From an uncultured Bacteroidota bacterium (GTDB taxonomy: Bacteria; Bacteroidota; Rhodothermia; Rhodothermales; UBA10348), in the NCBI GenBank assembly GCA_937893205.1, contig CALBJU010000239.1, positions 1 through 6,310 of the forward strand: a stretch of DNA of 6,310 nucleotides, in the 5' to 3' direction. The notes below the pieces were generated by a model. That model was not told the DNA's origin. It searched no databases and saw nothing but the letters and a program-made list of their open reading frames with translations. A program made the translations under genes and the position numbers. This document shows positions 5,992 through 6,310 of this stretch, piece after piece; the first letter of the stretch is position 1, and every line of letters begins with the position of its first letter.

Positions 5992-6310
5992 ATGGATTTT
6001 CGAAAAATAGGAACCGAAGAGAGCTCGACCCCATCGTTTGTTGGCCCCTTTCTGTATGCGCTCAATCGCATGCAGGCCAACGAGGTGTTGCGGCCATCGC
6101 AATACATCGATCGGGCTCAGCAGATGCTCACCGATCGATTTGGCAACACCGGATCAGATGCGGTAGCGGCTTACAACCAAGGCATGGTTGGGGTCATTGC
6201 AGATCACACGCACTATTTCGCTGGCTTTGCGTTGCTGCTGCGCTTGAAACAGGGCATGGCGGTGGTCGTCCGGTACAACGATGGCGAAGTCTCTCGTGTC
6301 GCGCTCGAAG
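5992..6310 (+). CDS. Galactokinase-like GHMP-family protein, N-terminal part only, with atypical sugar-binding motif
   Basis: An open frame of 106 codons starts at the ATG one base after the fmt stop and runs off the right edge. Residues 64-94 line up with the galactokinase N-terminal signature (family pattern GRVNLIGEHTDY, then a hydrophobic GF-x-L and a strand ending in VR). The window reads GMVGVIADHTHYFAGF at 64-79, then LLLRLKQGMAVVVR. Spacing and the H-T-x-Y-x2-GF core match well, but the family Arg is Met65, Asn is Gly67, Glu is Asp71 and the Asp after HT is His74. In characterised galactokinases the Arg, Glu and Asp contact the sugar or help catalysis, so galactose phosphorylation is doubtful. 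It may use another substrate, or be a non-catalytic paralogue. The ATP-binding motif and catalytic Asp lie outside the window and cannot be judged. The tight junction with fmt suggests co-transcription. Confidence 0.65.
   Translation, partial: MDFRKIGTEESSTPSFVGPFLYALNRMQANEVLRPSQYIDRAQQMLTDRFGNTGSDAVAAYNQGMVGVIADHTHYFAGFALLLRLKQGMAVVVRYNDGEVSRVALE

Overview
The window looks like ordinary chromosomal DNA from a bacterium of the Bacteroidota/Rhodothermota neighbourhood. Three things point there. A GWxTD-domain protein is present, and this family is known mainly from Bacteroidota relatives, Acidobacteriota and similar phyla. The formyltransferase carries an AFRILPE segment, where proteobacterial enzymes usually have AYGxILP. 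No start codon is preceded by a convincing Shine-Dalgarno sequence, which is common in Bacteroidota. The assignment is an inference from gene content and not a database match. I see no insertion sequence, CRISPR array, tRNA or rRNA.

Layout. On the minus strand, a GT4-like glycosyltransferase (about 1439 to 249) is joined by a 4-base ATGA overlap to an exported thioredoxin-fold protein that runs off the left edge (252 to 1). A divergent intergenic region of about 100 to 140 bases holds several short inverted repeats. On the plus strand follow a CDP-alcohol phosphatidyltransferase (1576-2187) and ftsY, the signal recognition particle receptor GTPase (2226-3179). A gene-free stretch of about 275 to 310 bases with mutually exclusive stem pairings leads to a secreted GWxTD-domain protein (3491-4885), which ends in a textbook Rho-independent terminator (4911-4946). 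A new unit then carries fmt, methionyl-tRNA formyltransferase (5028-5990). One base after its stop begins a galactokinase-like GHMP protein (5992 to beyond 6310) that is cut by the window edge.

How the genes fit together. The phosphatidyltransferase and FtsY are both membrane-biogenesis functions (phospholipid synthesis and co-translational targeting) and are probably co-transcribed. Fmt supplies formyl-Met-tRNA for translation initiation. The glycosyltransferase and thioredoxin-like protein form a translationally coupled pair with no obvious shared pathway. The GWxTD gene appears to be a unit of its own.

The most unusual item is the partial galactokinase-like protein. Its sugar-binding signature departs from the family pattern at several positions where active galactokinases have conserved Arg, Glu and Asp. 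Second is the structured leader region before the GWxTD gene. I found no evidence of a defence system or other multi-gene novel system.
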